A DNA stretch of 64,000 nt from Porticoccus sp002341315 (GTDB lineage: Bacteria > Pseudomonadota > Gammaproteobacteria > Pseudomonadales > Porticoccaceae): NCBI RefSeq assembly GCF_047634355.1, contig NZ_JBLIAL010000005.1; one strand, written 5' to 3'. Both the position numbers and the translations under genes were made by a program. Numbering within the stretch: the first letter of the stretch is position 1; every line of letters begins with the position of its first letter. Below are positions 18,089 to 26,110 of this stretch, in pieces. Below the pieces are notes generated by a model. It did no database searches, had not been told where the DNA came from, and saw only the letters and a list, made by a program, of their open reading frames with translations.

Positions 18089-19408
18089 TCATGACTTGAT
18101 ACGATATTCGGCAGAGCGGGCGTGGGCGGTCAGGCTTTCCCCCCGGGCCAGCACCGACGCAGTTTTCCCCAATGTCGAAGCACCTTCGGCGGAACACATA
18201 ATCAGTGAACTGCGCTTTTGAAAGTCATAAACACCCAGCGGCGAGGAAAAACGGGCTGTCATGGAGGTCGGCAGGACATGGTTGGGACCGGCACAGTAAT
18301 CGCCCACCGCCTCTGCGGTATAACGACCCATAAAGATAGCCCCGGCGTGCCGAATACCCGGCAACCAGTCTTCGGGGCTGGCCACAGACAGCTCCAGATG
18401 CTCGGGAGCAATACGGTTAATCAACGCCAATGCGTCTGTCATGTCCGCTACCGCAATCAGGGCACCGCGCCTCTCGAGTGACGCACGAATAATCGATGCC
18501 CGCTCCATGGTGGGCAACAACTTGTCAATACTGGTTTTTACCTGTTCTAGGAAATCCATATCCGGACTGATCAGAATGGCCTGAGCTTCTTCGTCGTGCT
18601 CAGCCTGGGAAAACAGATCCATAGCGATCCAGTCCGGGTTTGTCTGACCGTCGCAAACCACCAGAATTTCCGAGGGCCCCGCCACCATGTCCAGACCCAC
18701 GGCTCCGAACACAGCCCGCTTGGCCGTGGCAACAAAGATATTGCCCGGCCCGACAATCTTGTCCACCCGAGGCACGGTTTCCGTACCATAGGCCAATGCA
18801 CCAATGGCCTGAGCGCCGCCCAATGTAAACAGACGATCAACTCCGGCAATCGCTGCCGCAGCGAGGACCAGCGGATTCAGTTCGCCACCCGGCGCTGGCA
18901 CCACCATGATAATCTCGTTAACGCCGGCCACCCGGGCGGGCAGAGCATTCATCAGAACCGACGACGGATAGCTGGCTTTGCCCCCGGGCACATAAATGCC
19001 CACCCGGTCCAGTGCGGTGATCTGCTGCCCCAACAGGGTGCCGTCCTCTTCCCGGTAGTGCCAGGAGGCCTGCTTCTGGTGCTGGTGATAACGGCGAATT
19101 CGTTCCGCCGCCAATTCCAGTGCATCGCGCTCAGCTGCGGGGAGACCGGCCAATGCTCCGAAAACAACGTCGGGAGGAATTTCGAGCTCCCGGACATCAC
19201 TGACATCCCGGGCGTCGAAGCGATTGGTAAATTCAATCAGAGCCTGATCACCGCGCTGGCGCACAGCCGCCAGAATATCTCCAACGATCTGCTCAACGTT
19301 TTGATCTGATACATTCTCCCACGCCAGCAACTCGGCCAGCCGGTCGTCGAAACAACTATCTGCGGTAGACAACTGCAAGATACTGATGGGTTCACTTTGC
19401 ATCGTCAT
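18089..19408 (-). CDS. hisD: Histidinol dehydrogenase
   Basis: 439 residues. It oxidises histidinol to histidine in two NAD-dependent steps with a bound zinc. Recognisable blocks: YVPGGKASYPSSVLMN, VDKIVGPGNIFVATAKR, AGPSEILVV, the zinc-ligand stretch SQAEHDEEAQA (Gln and His), and GNHVLPT-type motif GPNHVLPTSMTARFSSPLGV. The ATG overlaps the hisG stop by four bases (ATGA). Confidence 0.97.
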   Translation of the reverse strand: MTMQSEPISILQLSTADSCFDDRLAELLAWENVSDQNVEQIVGDILAAVRQRGDQALIEFTNRFDARDVSDVRELEIPPDVVFGALAGLPAAERDALELAAERIRRYHQHQKQASWHYREEDGTLLGQQITALDRVGIYVPGGKASYPSSVLMNALPARVAGVNEIIMVVPAPGGELNPLVLAAAAIAGVDRLFTLGGAQAIGALAYGTETVPRVDKIVGPGNIFVATAKRAVFGAVGLDMVAGPSEILVVCDGQTNPDWIAMDLFSQAEHDEEAQAILISPDMDFLEQVKTSIDKLLPTMERASIIRASLERRGALIAVADMTDALALINRIAPEHLELSVASPEDWLPGIRHAGAIFMGRYTAEAVGDYCAGPNHVLPTSMTARFSSPLGVYDFQKRSSLIMCSAEGASTLGKTASVLARGESLTAHARSAEYRIKS

Positions 19409-20037
19409 CGGACCTTCTTCACCGCTTCCGTCAGGCGGTCTACGATATCCTGCAGCAATCGGTGCTTCATCTTCATGGCGGCCTTGTTCACAATTATCCG
19501 GGAACTGATGTCGGCAATAAACTCCCGGGCCTCCAGGCCATTGGCCCGAAGCGTATTGCCGGTATCCACAATATCCACAATCTCATCCGCCAGGGCCATG
19601 ATCGGAGCCAGCTCCATGGCACCGTAGAGTTTTATGATATCCGCCTGACGACCCTGTTCGGCATAAAAACGGCGGGCCACATTAACGTACTTGGTGGCGA
19701 CCCGGATACGCCCTGTGCCAGGCGCCGCCCCGGCCACTGCCGCAGTCATCATACGACAGCGGGCGATACCCAGGTCCAGCGGCTCATAGAGCCCGTCACC
19801 GCCATGCTCCAGGAGGGTGTCTTTTCCCGACACACCCAAATCCGCTGCCCCAAACTGCACATAAGTTGGAACATCCGAACCGCGCAATACCAGTAATCGC
19901 ACATCGGATCTACTGGTATCAAACAGAAGCTTGCGGCTGGCACTGATGTCTTCCAGAGGTGCAATACCGACTTCAGCCAGTAAAGGCAGAGTTTCTTCCA
20001 GAATACGCCCCTTGGTCAGGGCAATGGTAATTTGCAT
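19405..20037 (-). CDS. hisG: ATP phosphoribosyltransferase catalytic subunit, short form
   Basis: 210 residues from the ATG at 20037 (MQITIALTKGRILEETLPLL); a GTG nine bases upstream is less likely. First enzyme of histidine synthesis, joining ATP and PRPP. It lacks the C-terminal regulatory domain of long HisG (about 300 residues in E. coli), so it belongs to the short HisG_S type. That type needs HisZ for activity and feedback; hisZ is not in this window. The PRPP loop DIVDTGNTLRANGL is clear. It is followed with overlap by hisD. Confidence 0.96.
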   Translation of the reverse strand: MQITIALTKGRILEETLPLLAEVGIAPLEDISASRKLLFDTSRSDVRLLVLRGSDVPTYVQFGAADLGVSGKDTLLEHGGDGLYEPLDLGIARCRMMTAAVAGAAPGTGRIRVATKYVNVARRFYAEQGRQADIIKLYGAMELAPIMALADEIVDIVDTGNTLRANGLEAREFIADISSRIIVNKAAMKMKHRLLQDIVDRLTEAVKKVR

Positions 20038-20090
20038 GGCACTCACATTGTTTATGCAACTGGTTACTTGAGGAAAACGCCCGACCGGGA

Positions 20091-21356
20091 CTAACGACCC
20101 GGAATCCTGCGGATATTGGCACCGAGCTGCTGCAGCTTTTCCTCAATACATTCATACCCTCGATCTATATGGTAAATACGATCGACAATGGTTTCACCAT
20201 CAGCCACCAGTCCGGCAATCACCAGGCTGGCCGAGGCCCTCAGATCTGAAGCCATGACCGGCGCCGCTTTGAGCCGCTCAACCCCGGTAACGATGGCGGT
20301 ATTTCCTTCCAGAGTAATTTTGGCCCCCATTCGATTCAGCTCATGGGTCTGAACCAGACGATTCTCAAAGATCGTCTCGGTAATCGTGCCGACCCCATCG
20401 GCAACCGCATTAACAGTTGTCAGCTGCGCCTGCATATCCGTTGGGAACGCCGGATAGGGCGCTGTCTTGAAGTTGACCGATTTTGGCCTGCGCCCTTCCA
20501 TATCGAGTACTATCCAGTCCTTGCCGACGCTTATCTTTGCACCGGCTTCCTCCAGCTTGATCAACACAGCCTCGAGAATATGCGGATCGGTATCCTTCAA
20601 CTTGACCCGTCCGCGGGTCGCTGCCGCCGCCGCCAGATAAGTTCCCGTCTCAATGCGATCGGGCATAATCCGGTAACTGCCCCGATGCAGGGTGTCGACC
20701 CCATCGATGGTCAGCGTTGTGGTACCCATACCCATCACCTGGCCACCCAACGCATTAATACAATTGGCCAGATCTACCACTTCGGGTTCACGGGCGGCAT
20801 TTTCAATAATAGTCTGGCCATCGGCAAGTGCGGCGGCCATCATCAGGTTTTCCGTTGCACCCACGGAGACCGTGTCCATCAAAATATGGGCACCCTTGAG
20901 GCGTCCATTACAGCGGGCATTGATGTAGCCACCGTCAATATCAATCTCGGCACCCATCATTTCCAGCCCGCGCAGGTGCAGATCTACCGGTCGACTGCCG
21001 ATTGCACATCCACCGGGAAAGGAGACATTGGCAACACCAAACTTCGTGAGCATTGGGCCCAGAACAAGAATGGAAGCACGCATGGTCTTGACCAGGTCAT
21101 AGGGTGCTACATGACTGTGCAAGGTCGTAGCATCGACTTCCACCTGCATCTTTTCATTCAGCACCACACTGACACCCAGGCATCCGAGCAGCTCGAACAT
21201 GGTGGTTATGTCATGCAGGTGGGGCACATTGGAAATCATCACCGGACCATCGGCCAGGAGCGTGGCCGCCATGATCGGCAGTGCGGAATTTTTGGCGCCG
21301 GAGATACGGATTTCCCCGAACAGTGGGCCGCCTCCGGAAATCAACAACTTGTCCAT
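20091..21356 (-). CDS. murA: UDP-N-acetylglucosamine 1-carboxyvinyltransferase
   Basis: 421 residues. Commits UDP-GlcNAc to peptidoglycan by transfer of enolpyruvate from PEP. Lys 22-Asn 23 (SGAKNSALPIMAATLL) and the catalytic loop FPGGCAIGSRP with Cys 117 (Cys 115 of E. coli, the fosfomycin target) are intact. It lies in the ibaG-murA-hisG arrangement common in gammaproteobacteria. Confidence 0.98.
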   Translation of the reverse strand: MDKLLISGGGPLFGEIRISGAKNSALPIMAATLLADGPVMISNVPHLHDITTMFELLGCLGVSVVLNEKMQVEVDATTLHSHVAPYDLVKTMRASILVLGPMLTKFGVANVSFPGGCAIGSRPVDLHLRGLEMMGAEIDIDGGYINARCNGRLKGAHILMDTVSVGATENLMMAAALADGQTIIENAAREPEVVDLANCINALGGQVMGMGTTTLTIDGVDTLHRGSYRIMPDRIETGTYLAAAAATRGRVKLKDTDPHILEAVLIKLEEAGAKISVGKDWIVLDMEGRRPKSVNFKTAPYPAFPTDMQAQLTTVNAVADGVGTITETIFENRLVQTHELNRMGAKITLEGNTAIVTGVERLKAAPVMASDLRASASLVIAGLVADGETIVDRIYHIDRGYECIEEKLQQLGANIRRIPGR

Positions 21357-21427
21357 TCAAAACCCTTGTGATTCAGCAAGGCAGTGGCCAATGTGAGCTG
21401 AGATTGGTGAGGGAAACCGGCGCGGGC

Positions 21428-21661
21428 TTATTTGCGAACTTCATCCGGCGTATAGGTTTTGATATTTACCGCGTGAATGGCGCCTTCGGCTATGTGTTGC
21501 TGAAGCACGGCATAGATTTTTTGTTGCCGCTGTACCGGGCGGAGTCCGGAAAACAAGTCGCCGACGACCTGTATTTCAAAGTGGCTACCATCGCCACCAA
21601 CGGTGACATCACAATCGGCCAGAGCATCCTGCAGGAGCACCTGCACATCATCGGGAGTCAT
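21428..21661 (-). CDS. ibaG: BolA-family protein IbaG (YrbA)
   Basis: 77 residues. The BolA fold is visible: VQVLLQDALADCDVTVGGDGSHFEIQ at the start of the domain (first 25 residues after the N-terminus), then FSGLRPVQRQQKIYAVL with the RQ-x-x-VY/IY helix. The position directly between mlaC and murA is diagnostic of IbaG. It is thought to act with monothiol glutaredoxins in iron-sulfur handling and acid response. Only three bases separate it from the mlaC stop. Confidence 0.93.
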   Translation of the reverse strand: MTPDDVQVLLQDALADCDVTVGGDGSHFEIQVVGDLFSGLRPVQRQQKIYAVLQQHIAEGAIHAVNIKTYTPDEVRK

Positions 21662-21664
21662 CGA

Positions 21665-22324
21665 TTACCCCTCACTTTTAATGACATCTGACGGGGCAGA
21701 CCAGTTGGCTATGACCTGATCGATATTGCCGTCATATTTTTCGGCCCTCTGGGCAAACTGGTTGCGGAACGTTTTACCCAGGTTGATCCCATTGATCACA
21801 ACGTTGGTGATTTTCCACACGCCCTCACGATTGAGCGCCATCGAGTAATAGAGCGGAAAGACACCGTCCTTGCCACGAATTTCCTGAACCACGGTAACCC
21901 GACGCTTACCTTCAAGATCTTCCTTGGGCGGCAACACCACGATGGTTTCATCGCCATAGGAAATCAGACCGCGACCATAGGTTTCAATCAGGTCGCGATG
22001 AAAGGTTTTGACGAACAGCTCACGCTGTTCATCGGTAGCCTCGGCTCGATAGGTACCCATAACATTGCTGGCAATCCACTTGAAATCAATCACCCGGGTC
22101 AGCAGACAATCCAGCGAATCAAAGAAAGCCTGGGGATCATCGTCAAAGGTCTCGCGGTGTTCGTCAATCATCTGCAACAGATCGTCAGTCACGGTCTCAA
22201 TTAATTCATGGGGACTTTGTTCTGATGAGGTAACGGCATCATCCGCAGCCTGGGTAGCAATTGCATGACCCGACAACAGCACAACGAGTGCAGGAAGCAA
22301 TGTTTGTATCAACCTTTTGTACAT
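21665..22324 (-). CDS. mlaC: Periplasmic phospholipid-shuttle protein MlaC
   Basis: 219 residues with a cleavable signal peptide (MYKRLIQTLLPALVVLLSG, cleaved near ATQA). The mature part matches the MlaC/Ttg2D family (DFKWIASNVMG, VVLPPKEDLEGKRRVTVVQEI, WKITNVVINGINLGKTFRNQF). It carries phospholipid between the outer-membrane MlaA complex and the inner-membrane MlaFEDB transporter. AGAGG lies before the ATG. Unusually it is alone: in E. coli and Pseudomonas mlaF, mlaE and mlaD precede it and mlaB follows. None is present here. Confidence 0.93.
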   Translation of the reverse strand: MYKRLIQTLLPALVVLLSGHAIATQAADDAVTSSEQSPHELIETVTDDLLQMIDEHRETFDDDPQAFFDSLDCLLTRVIDFKWIASNVMGTYRAEATDEQRELFVKTFHRDLIETYGRGLISYGDETIVVLPPKEDLEGKRRVTVVQEIRGKDGVFPLYYSMALNREGVWKITNVVINGINLGKTFRNQFAQRAEKYDGNIDQVIANWSAPSDVIKSEG

Positions 22325-22673
22325 GGCAATTTTCCTCTAATTATTCGGACCTGCTGGCTGAACAGCTGACCTTTGTTCGGCCACAGTCATTTGACAGCAA
22401 CAACCCAGCCAAGTGCCCAATTAGCTGGCTTGAAAAGGCGTGCACTATACCATTGCCCCGCTATTTTCGAAATCCTTGAGAGCCAGGCAATTTTATGGAG
22501 AACCTGTTAATGGCCTCTGCCGACGTTCTGACTGAACTGCCAGGGCTGGGGGTGCGCTGCTAATAATAATGTATACCCTATATAGCGACACGGAGACCCG
22601 CTTGCTGATCACCGTCAGCACTTACAGCATTACCTGGTTGCCGGTATACTTGGCAAAATATTTTGGGTAGCCA
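22325..22673. other. Divergent intergenic region between mlaC and kdsD, where mlaFED would be expected
   Basis: 349 bases with no credible gene. It should contain promoters for both flanking operons. A 22-codon frame at 22495-22563 (MENLLMASADVLTELPGLGV and two more) has no ribosome site and is probably chance. On the minus strand TATAGT lies near 22444-22449 as a weak -10 candidate for mlaC. A better promoter toward kdsD is listed separately. No MlaD, MlaE or MlaF fragment is recognisable in any frame. Confidence 0.6.
22622..22650 (+). promoter_or_regulatory. Candidate sigma-70 promoter of the kdsD-lpt-rpoN cluster
   Basis: TTACAG (22622-22627), 17 bases, TATACT (22645-22650). Predicted initiation near 22657 gives a short leader of about 17 bases before the kdsD ATG. 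Confidence 0.5.
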
Positions 22674-23645
22674 ATGACCACCAGTAATTTTGCCGAAGCC
22701 GCACGCCGCACCATCCGTCTTGAAGCCGAAGCCGTCACCCTGCTCGAAGAGCGGATTGATGCAGCCTTTGACCGTGCCTGCGAGCTGATCATGCAGTGCA
22801 CCGGTCGCGTCATTGTTACCGGCATGGGAAAATCGGGACATATCGGCAGGAAGATTGCCGCCAGTCTGGCGAGCACGGGAACCCCCGCTTTTTTCGTTCA
22901 TCCCGGGGAAGCCAGCCATGGCGACCTTGGCATGATCACACGGGCTGATCTGGTGCTGGCATTATCCAATTCCGGAACTACCGCCGAAATCATTACCCTG
23001 CTACCACTCATTAAGCGTATGGGTCTTCCGCTGATCAGTATGACCGGCAACCCGGATTCGATTCTGGCCCAGGCATCAGAGGCCCACCTGGATGTCCGGG
23101 TTCCCAGTGAGGCCTGCCCTCTGGGGTTGGCACCTACCACCAGCACCACGGCGACGCTGGTCATGGGTGACGCCCTGGCAATTGCTCTGCTGGAGGCTCG
23201 GGGTTTTACCGCCGAGGACTTCGCCTTTTCCCACCCGGGCGGGGCACTCGGTCGAAAACTGCTACTCAAGGTGGAAACCATCATGCACAGTGGCGACGAG
23301 TTGCCCCGGGTGCTCGAGGACGCGTTACTGAAAAAAGCCCTGGTGGAAATGACCGCCAAAGGGTTTGGCATGACTACGGTGGTTAACCGCCAGGGAGAAT
23401 TGGTCGGGGTATTTACCGACGGCGATCTGCGCCGGGCTGTCGATAACGATATCGACATCAATCACAGTACCGTCCGTCAATTAATCAAGGGCAGCTGCAA
23501 GGCCGTTCATCGGGAACTGCTCGCGGCCGAGGCATTAAAAATTATGGAAGACAATAAAATTACGGCACTTGTTATTGAAGACGCCAACCACCATCCGATT
23601 GGGGTTCTCCATATGCACGACATCCTGCGCGCGGGAGTCATGTAA
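22674..23645 (+). CDS. kdsD: D-arabinose 5-phosphate isomerase
   Basis: 323 residues: an N-terminal SIS domain (VTGMGKSGHIGRKIAASLAS, HPGEASHGDLGM, LALSNSGTTAEI) and two C-terminal CBS domains (about 205-260 and 270-323). It makes D-arabinose 5-phosphate from ribulose 5-phosphate, the first step to KDO for lipopolysaccharide. First gene of a co-directional run with kdsC two bases downstream. Confidence 0.97.
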   Translation: MTTSNFAEAARRTIRLEAEAVTLLEERIDAAFDRACELIMQCTGRVIVTGMGKSGHIGRKIAASLASTGTPAFFVHPGEASHGDLGMITRADLVLALSNSGTTAEIITLLPLIKRMGLPLISMTGNPDSILAQASEAHLDVRVPSEACPLGLAPTTSTTATLVMGDALAIALLEARGFTAEDFAFSHPGGALGRKLLLKVETIMHSGDELPRVLEDALLKKALVEMTAKGFGMTTVVNRQGELVGVFTDGDLRRAVDNDIDINHSTVRQLIKGSCKAVHRELLAAEALKIMEDNKITALVIEDANHHPIGVLHMHDILRAGVM

Positions 23646-23647
23646 CC

Positions 23648-24181
23648 ATGTCAGCCCCGAACCTGAAAATCACCAGCAGAGCTCGTCAAATCCGGTTATT
23701 GCTACTGGATGTAGACGGCGTCCTGACCGATGGTTGCCTCTACTACGGCAACAATGGAGAGGAACTGAAATCGTTCAACATACAGGACGGTCTCGGGATC
23801 AAACTATTACAGCGCAACGGCATCAAAGTCGGCATTATCACCGGCCGATCTTCAGCACTGGTGGCAAGACGGGCCGAAGAACTGGGTATCGATCTTGTCG
23901 TGCAGGGAAGAGAGGACAAACTGACCGCTCTGGAAGACTTGCTGGTTACTCACCCTTACCAGATGAACGAAATTGCCTTTCTCGGCGACGATCTTCCCGA
24001 CCTGGCTGTCATCAGGCGGGTGGGGCTGGGGGTCGCCGTTGCGAATGCCCGGCCAATTATTGCTGAACACGCACTCTGGCAGACCACCGCCTGCGGTGGA
24101 GCCGGTGCTGTCCGGGAACTGGGCGAGCTGCTTTTGCAAGCTCAGGATAAACTGGAATCCACCTTTACGGACTACCTCTAG
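23648..24181 (+). CDS. kdsC: 3-deoxy-D-manno-octulosonate 8-phosphate phosphatase
   Basis: 177 residues, HAD superfamily without a large cap. The nucleophile motif LLLDVDGVLTDG has Asp 21 and Asp 23; motif II is IITGRSSALV and motif III/IV FLGDDLPDL. Releases phosphate from KDO-8-P. Coupled to kdsD. Confidence 0.96.
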   Translation: MSAPNLKITSRARQIRLLLLDVDGVLTDGCLYYGNNGEELKSFNIQDGLGIKLLQRNGIKVGIITGRSSALVARRAEELGIDLVVQGREDKLTALEDLLVTHPYQMNEIAFLGDDLPDLAVIRRVGLGVAVANARPIIAEHALWQTTACGGAGAVRELGELLLQAQDKLESTFTDYL

Positions 24182-24185
24182 ACTT

Positions 24186-24767
24186 ATGCGTAATATTTTG
24201 ATGACTGCCATGCTGCTCGCCTCAACAGGGATTTTCCTGTTGTTCTGGCTGTCGCCACCAGAGGTATTCCTGAACAAGCCAAGCGCCGATGTAGAAGAGT
24301 TACCTAAAGCAGACAGCTATATGAACAATATTGATACGGTAAATTTTGACAGGGATGGCAACCGGGCTTACACCCTCACAGCCACGGAGGCACGCCACTT
24401 TAATCGGGGCAACCGACTGGAACTGGAGAACCCCGGCATGGTGTCTTACAGTGAGCCGAACGAGGGTTCAGAGCAGACACCCCCATGGCATGTAACCTCC
24501 CAGAAAGGCACTATCTACAACGGGGGTGAGCGGGCTGTCCTGTCCGGTGAGGTCTATGCATGGCAATCTGTTAAAAAAGGCGGAAAAAATGAATTTCTCA
24601 CCAGTAAATTAACCATATTCCCTGAGACCAATATTGCCGAAACCGGCCTACCTGTGACCATTAAAACACCTCAGGGGAAGACCACTGGCACAGGCATGTG
24701 GGCAGATCTTAATGATGAGATATTCAAACTGCTATCAAAAGTAAAGGGGATTCACCGTGCGCCATAA
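24186..24767 (+). CDS. lptC: Lipopolysaccharide transport protein LptC
   Basis: 193 residues from the ATG at 24186 (MRNILMTAMLLASTGIFLLF). A longer open frame begins inside kdsC and is rejected. One N-terminal membrane helix anchors a periplasmic beta-jellyroll domain (INNIDTV-like NNIDTVNFDRDG, WHVTSQKGTIYNGGERAVLSG, PVTIKTPQGKTTGTGM). It takes LPS from LptBFG and passes it to LptA. It overlaps the lptA GTG start by 11 bases. Confidence 0.93.
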   Translation: MRNILMTAMLLASTGIFLLFWLSPPEVFLNKPSADVEELPKADSYMNNIDTVNFDRDGNRAYTLTATEARHFNRGNRLELENPGMVSYSEPNEGSEQTPPWHVTSQKGTIYNGGERAVLSGEVYAWQSVKKGGKNEFLTSKLTIFPETNIAETGLPVTIKTPQGKTTGTGMWADLNDEIFKLLSKVKGIHRAP

Positions 24768-25260
24768 TTTATTCATTCTGCTGCTACTGGCAGTATGTCA
24801 TTCCTCCAGTCTGGCGCTACCCAGCGACGCACAACAGCCTATCAATATTGAGTCGGATAGAGCCGAACGATATGAAAAAACCGGCACAACGATCTACGAA
24901 GGCGCTGTCGTTATTACCCAGGGAACCATCAAAATCCACGCGGACAAGGTCACCGTCTACACGGCAAACAACCAGGTCGTTCGAATTGTCTGTGTGGGAG
25001 AACCTGCCCGCTACCAACAACAACCGAACCCCAACGACAACATGATGTACGCCAAGGGGGATACTATTGAATACCACCTGGCCAGCGACCGTATCGACCT
25101 ACTGAAAAATGCCAGCGTTGAGCAAAATGGCACCGTTATCACCGGTGAAAAAATCAACTATGACCTGAAGGCAGAGGTGGTCAAGGCGAGCAGTGGCGAC
25201 AATCCCCGCCAGCGAATCCAGATGGTCATTCCACCCAACAAGCAAAAGGATGCAAACTAA
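24757..25260 (+). CDS. lptA: Periplasmic LPS-bridge protein LptA
   Basis: 167 residues from a GTG at 24757 inside the lptC end. The signal peptide (about 1-21, ending SLALPSDA) precedes the OstA/LptA jellyroll: PINIESDRAERYEKTGTTIY, GAVVITQGTIKIHADKVTVY, MYAKGDTIEYHLASDRIDLL. Polymers of LptA form the periplasmic path for LPS. Its stop codon is immediately followed by the lptB ATG. Confidence 0.95.
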   Translation: MRHNLFILLLLAVCHSSSLALPSDAQQPINIESDRAERYEKTGTTIYEGAVVITQGTIKIHADKVTVYTANNQVVRIVCVGEPARYQQQPNPNDNMMYAKGDTIEYHLASDRIDLLKNASVEQNGTVITGEKINYDLKAEVVKASSGDNPRQRIQMVIPPNKQKDAN

Positions 25261-25986
25261 ATGGCTATCCTTAAAGCGTCAAACCTGGTCAAAAGCTATA
25301 AAAGAAGGCCGGTGATTCGCGATGTCTCCCTCACCGTCGAAAGCGGTGCGATCGTCGGATTGCTCGGTCCTAACGGCGCTGGCAAAACCACCTGTTTTTA
25401 CATGATTGTCGGGCTGGTTCATCAGGATGGCGGCTCTGTTCATATCGATGATGAGGACATCACCTCGCTGTCCATGCACGGCAGGGCTCGAAAAGGGCTT
25501 GGCTATCTCCCGCAAGAGGCCTCCATTTTTCGCAAGATGACCGTGGAGAATAATATTCTGGCGATCCTGGAAACCAGAAAAGATCTCGACAAACAACAGC
25601 GAGTGAAAAAGCTGGAACAGCTACTCCAGGAGTTTCATATCAGCCATATCCGCAACACCCTTGGCATGAGCCTCTCGGGAGGGGAGCGTCGCAGAGTGGA
25701 AATTGCTCGCGCACTGGCCATTGAGCCGGCCTTCATTCTTCTGGATGAACCCTTTGCCGGGGTCGATCCGATTTCAGTCAACGATATCAAACAGATCATC
25801 CGTCATTTACGCGATATAGGTATTGGTGTCCTGATCACGGACCACAACGTACGCGAGACACTCGATATCTGCGAACATGCTTATATCGTTGGCGAAGGAC
25901 AGGTTATTGCCGAGGGACAGGCGGCCGATATTGTCGCCAACCAGCAGGTACGGGATATCTATCTCGGCGAAGACTTTATGCTTTGA
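25261..25986 (+). CDS. lptB: LPS export ABC transporter ATPase LptB
   Basis: 241 residues. Walker A GPNGAGKTT (36-44), Q-loop YLPQEAS (82-88), signature LSGGE (138-142), Walker B ILLDEPFAG and H-loop His 195 (LITDHNVRET) are all present. LptB powers LPS extraction with LptF and LptG, which lie elsewhere. Zero-base junction with lptA. Confidence 0.97.
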   Translation: MAILKASNLVKSYKRRPVIRDVSLTVESGAIVGLLGPNGAGKTTCFYMIVGLVHQDGGSVHIDDEDITSLSMHGRARKGLGYLPQEASIFRKMTVENNILAILETRKDLDKQQRVKKLEQLLQEFHISHIRNTLGMSLSGGERRRVEIARALAIEPAFILLDEPFAGVDPISVNDIKQIIRHLRDIGIGVLITDHNVRETLDICEHAYIVGEGQVIAEGQAADIVANQQVRDIYLGEDFML

Positions 25987-26110
25987 TGGGATGCACCACC
26001 GCACAACGATTGTGCAAAGCGGCACACATTTTGCTTGTCTCTCCCCCCGGAGGCGGACTACACTTTCCGTGTGAACATTTTCGTAACAACCCTCTATACG
26101 CAGTCATAAC

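Noticed and set aside
18596..19309. 237-codon open frame antisense to hisD
   Set aside because: Complement of an intact hisD; composition typical of antisense frames.
20343..21371. 342-codon open frame antisense to murA
   Set aside because: Lies entirely opposite a certain gene, has no domain pattern and is rich in His/Gln/Thr, as expected from the complementary strand of coding DNA.
22495..22563. 22-codon frame upstream of kdsD as a leader peptide
   Set aside because: No ribosome site, and it lies upstream of the predicted kdsD promoter.
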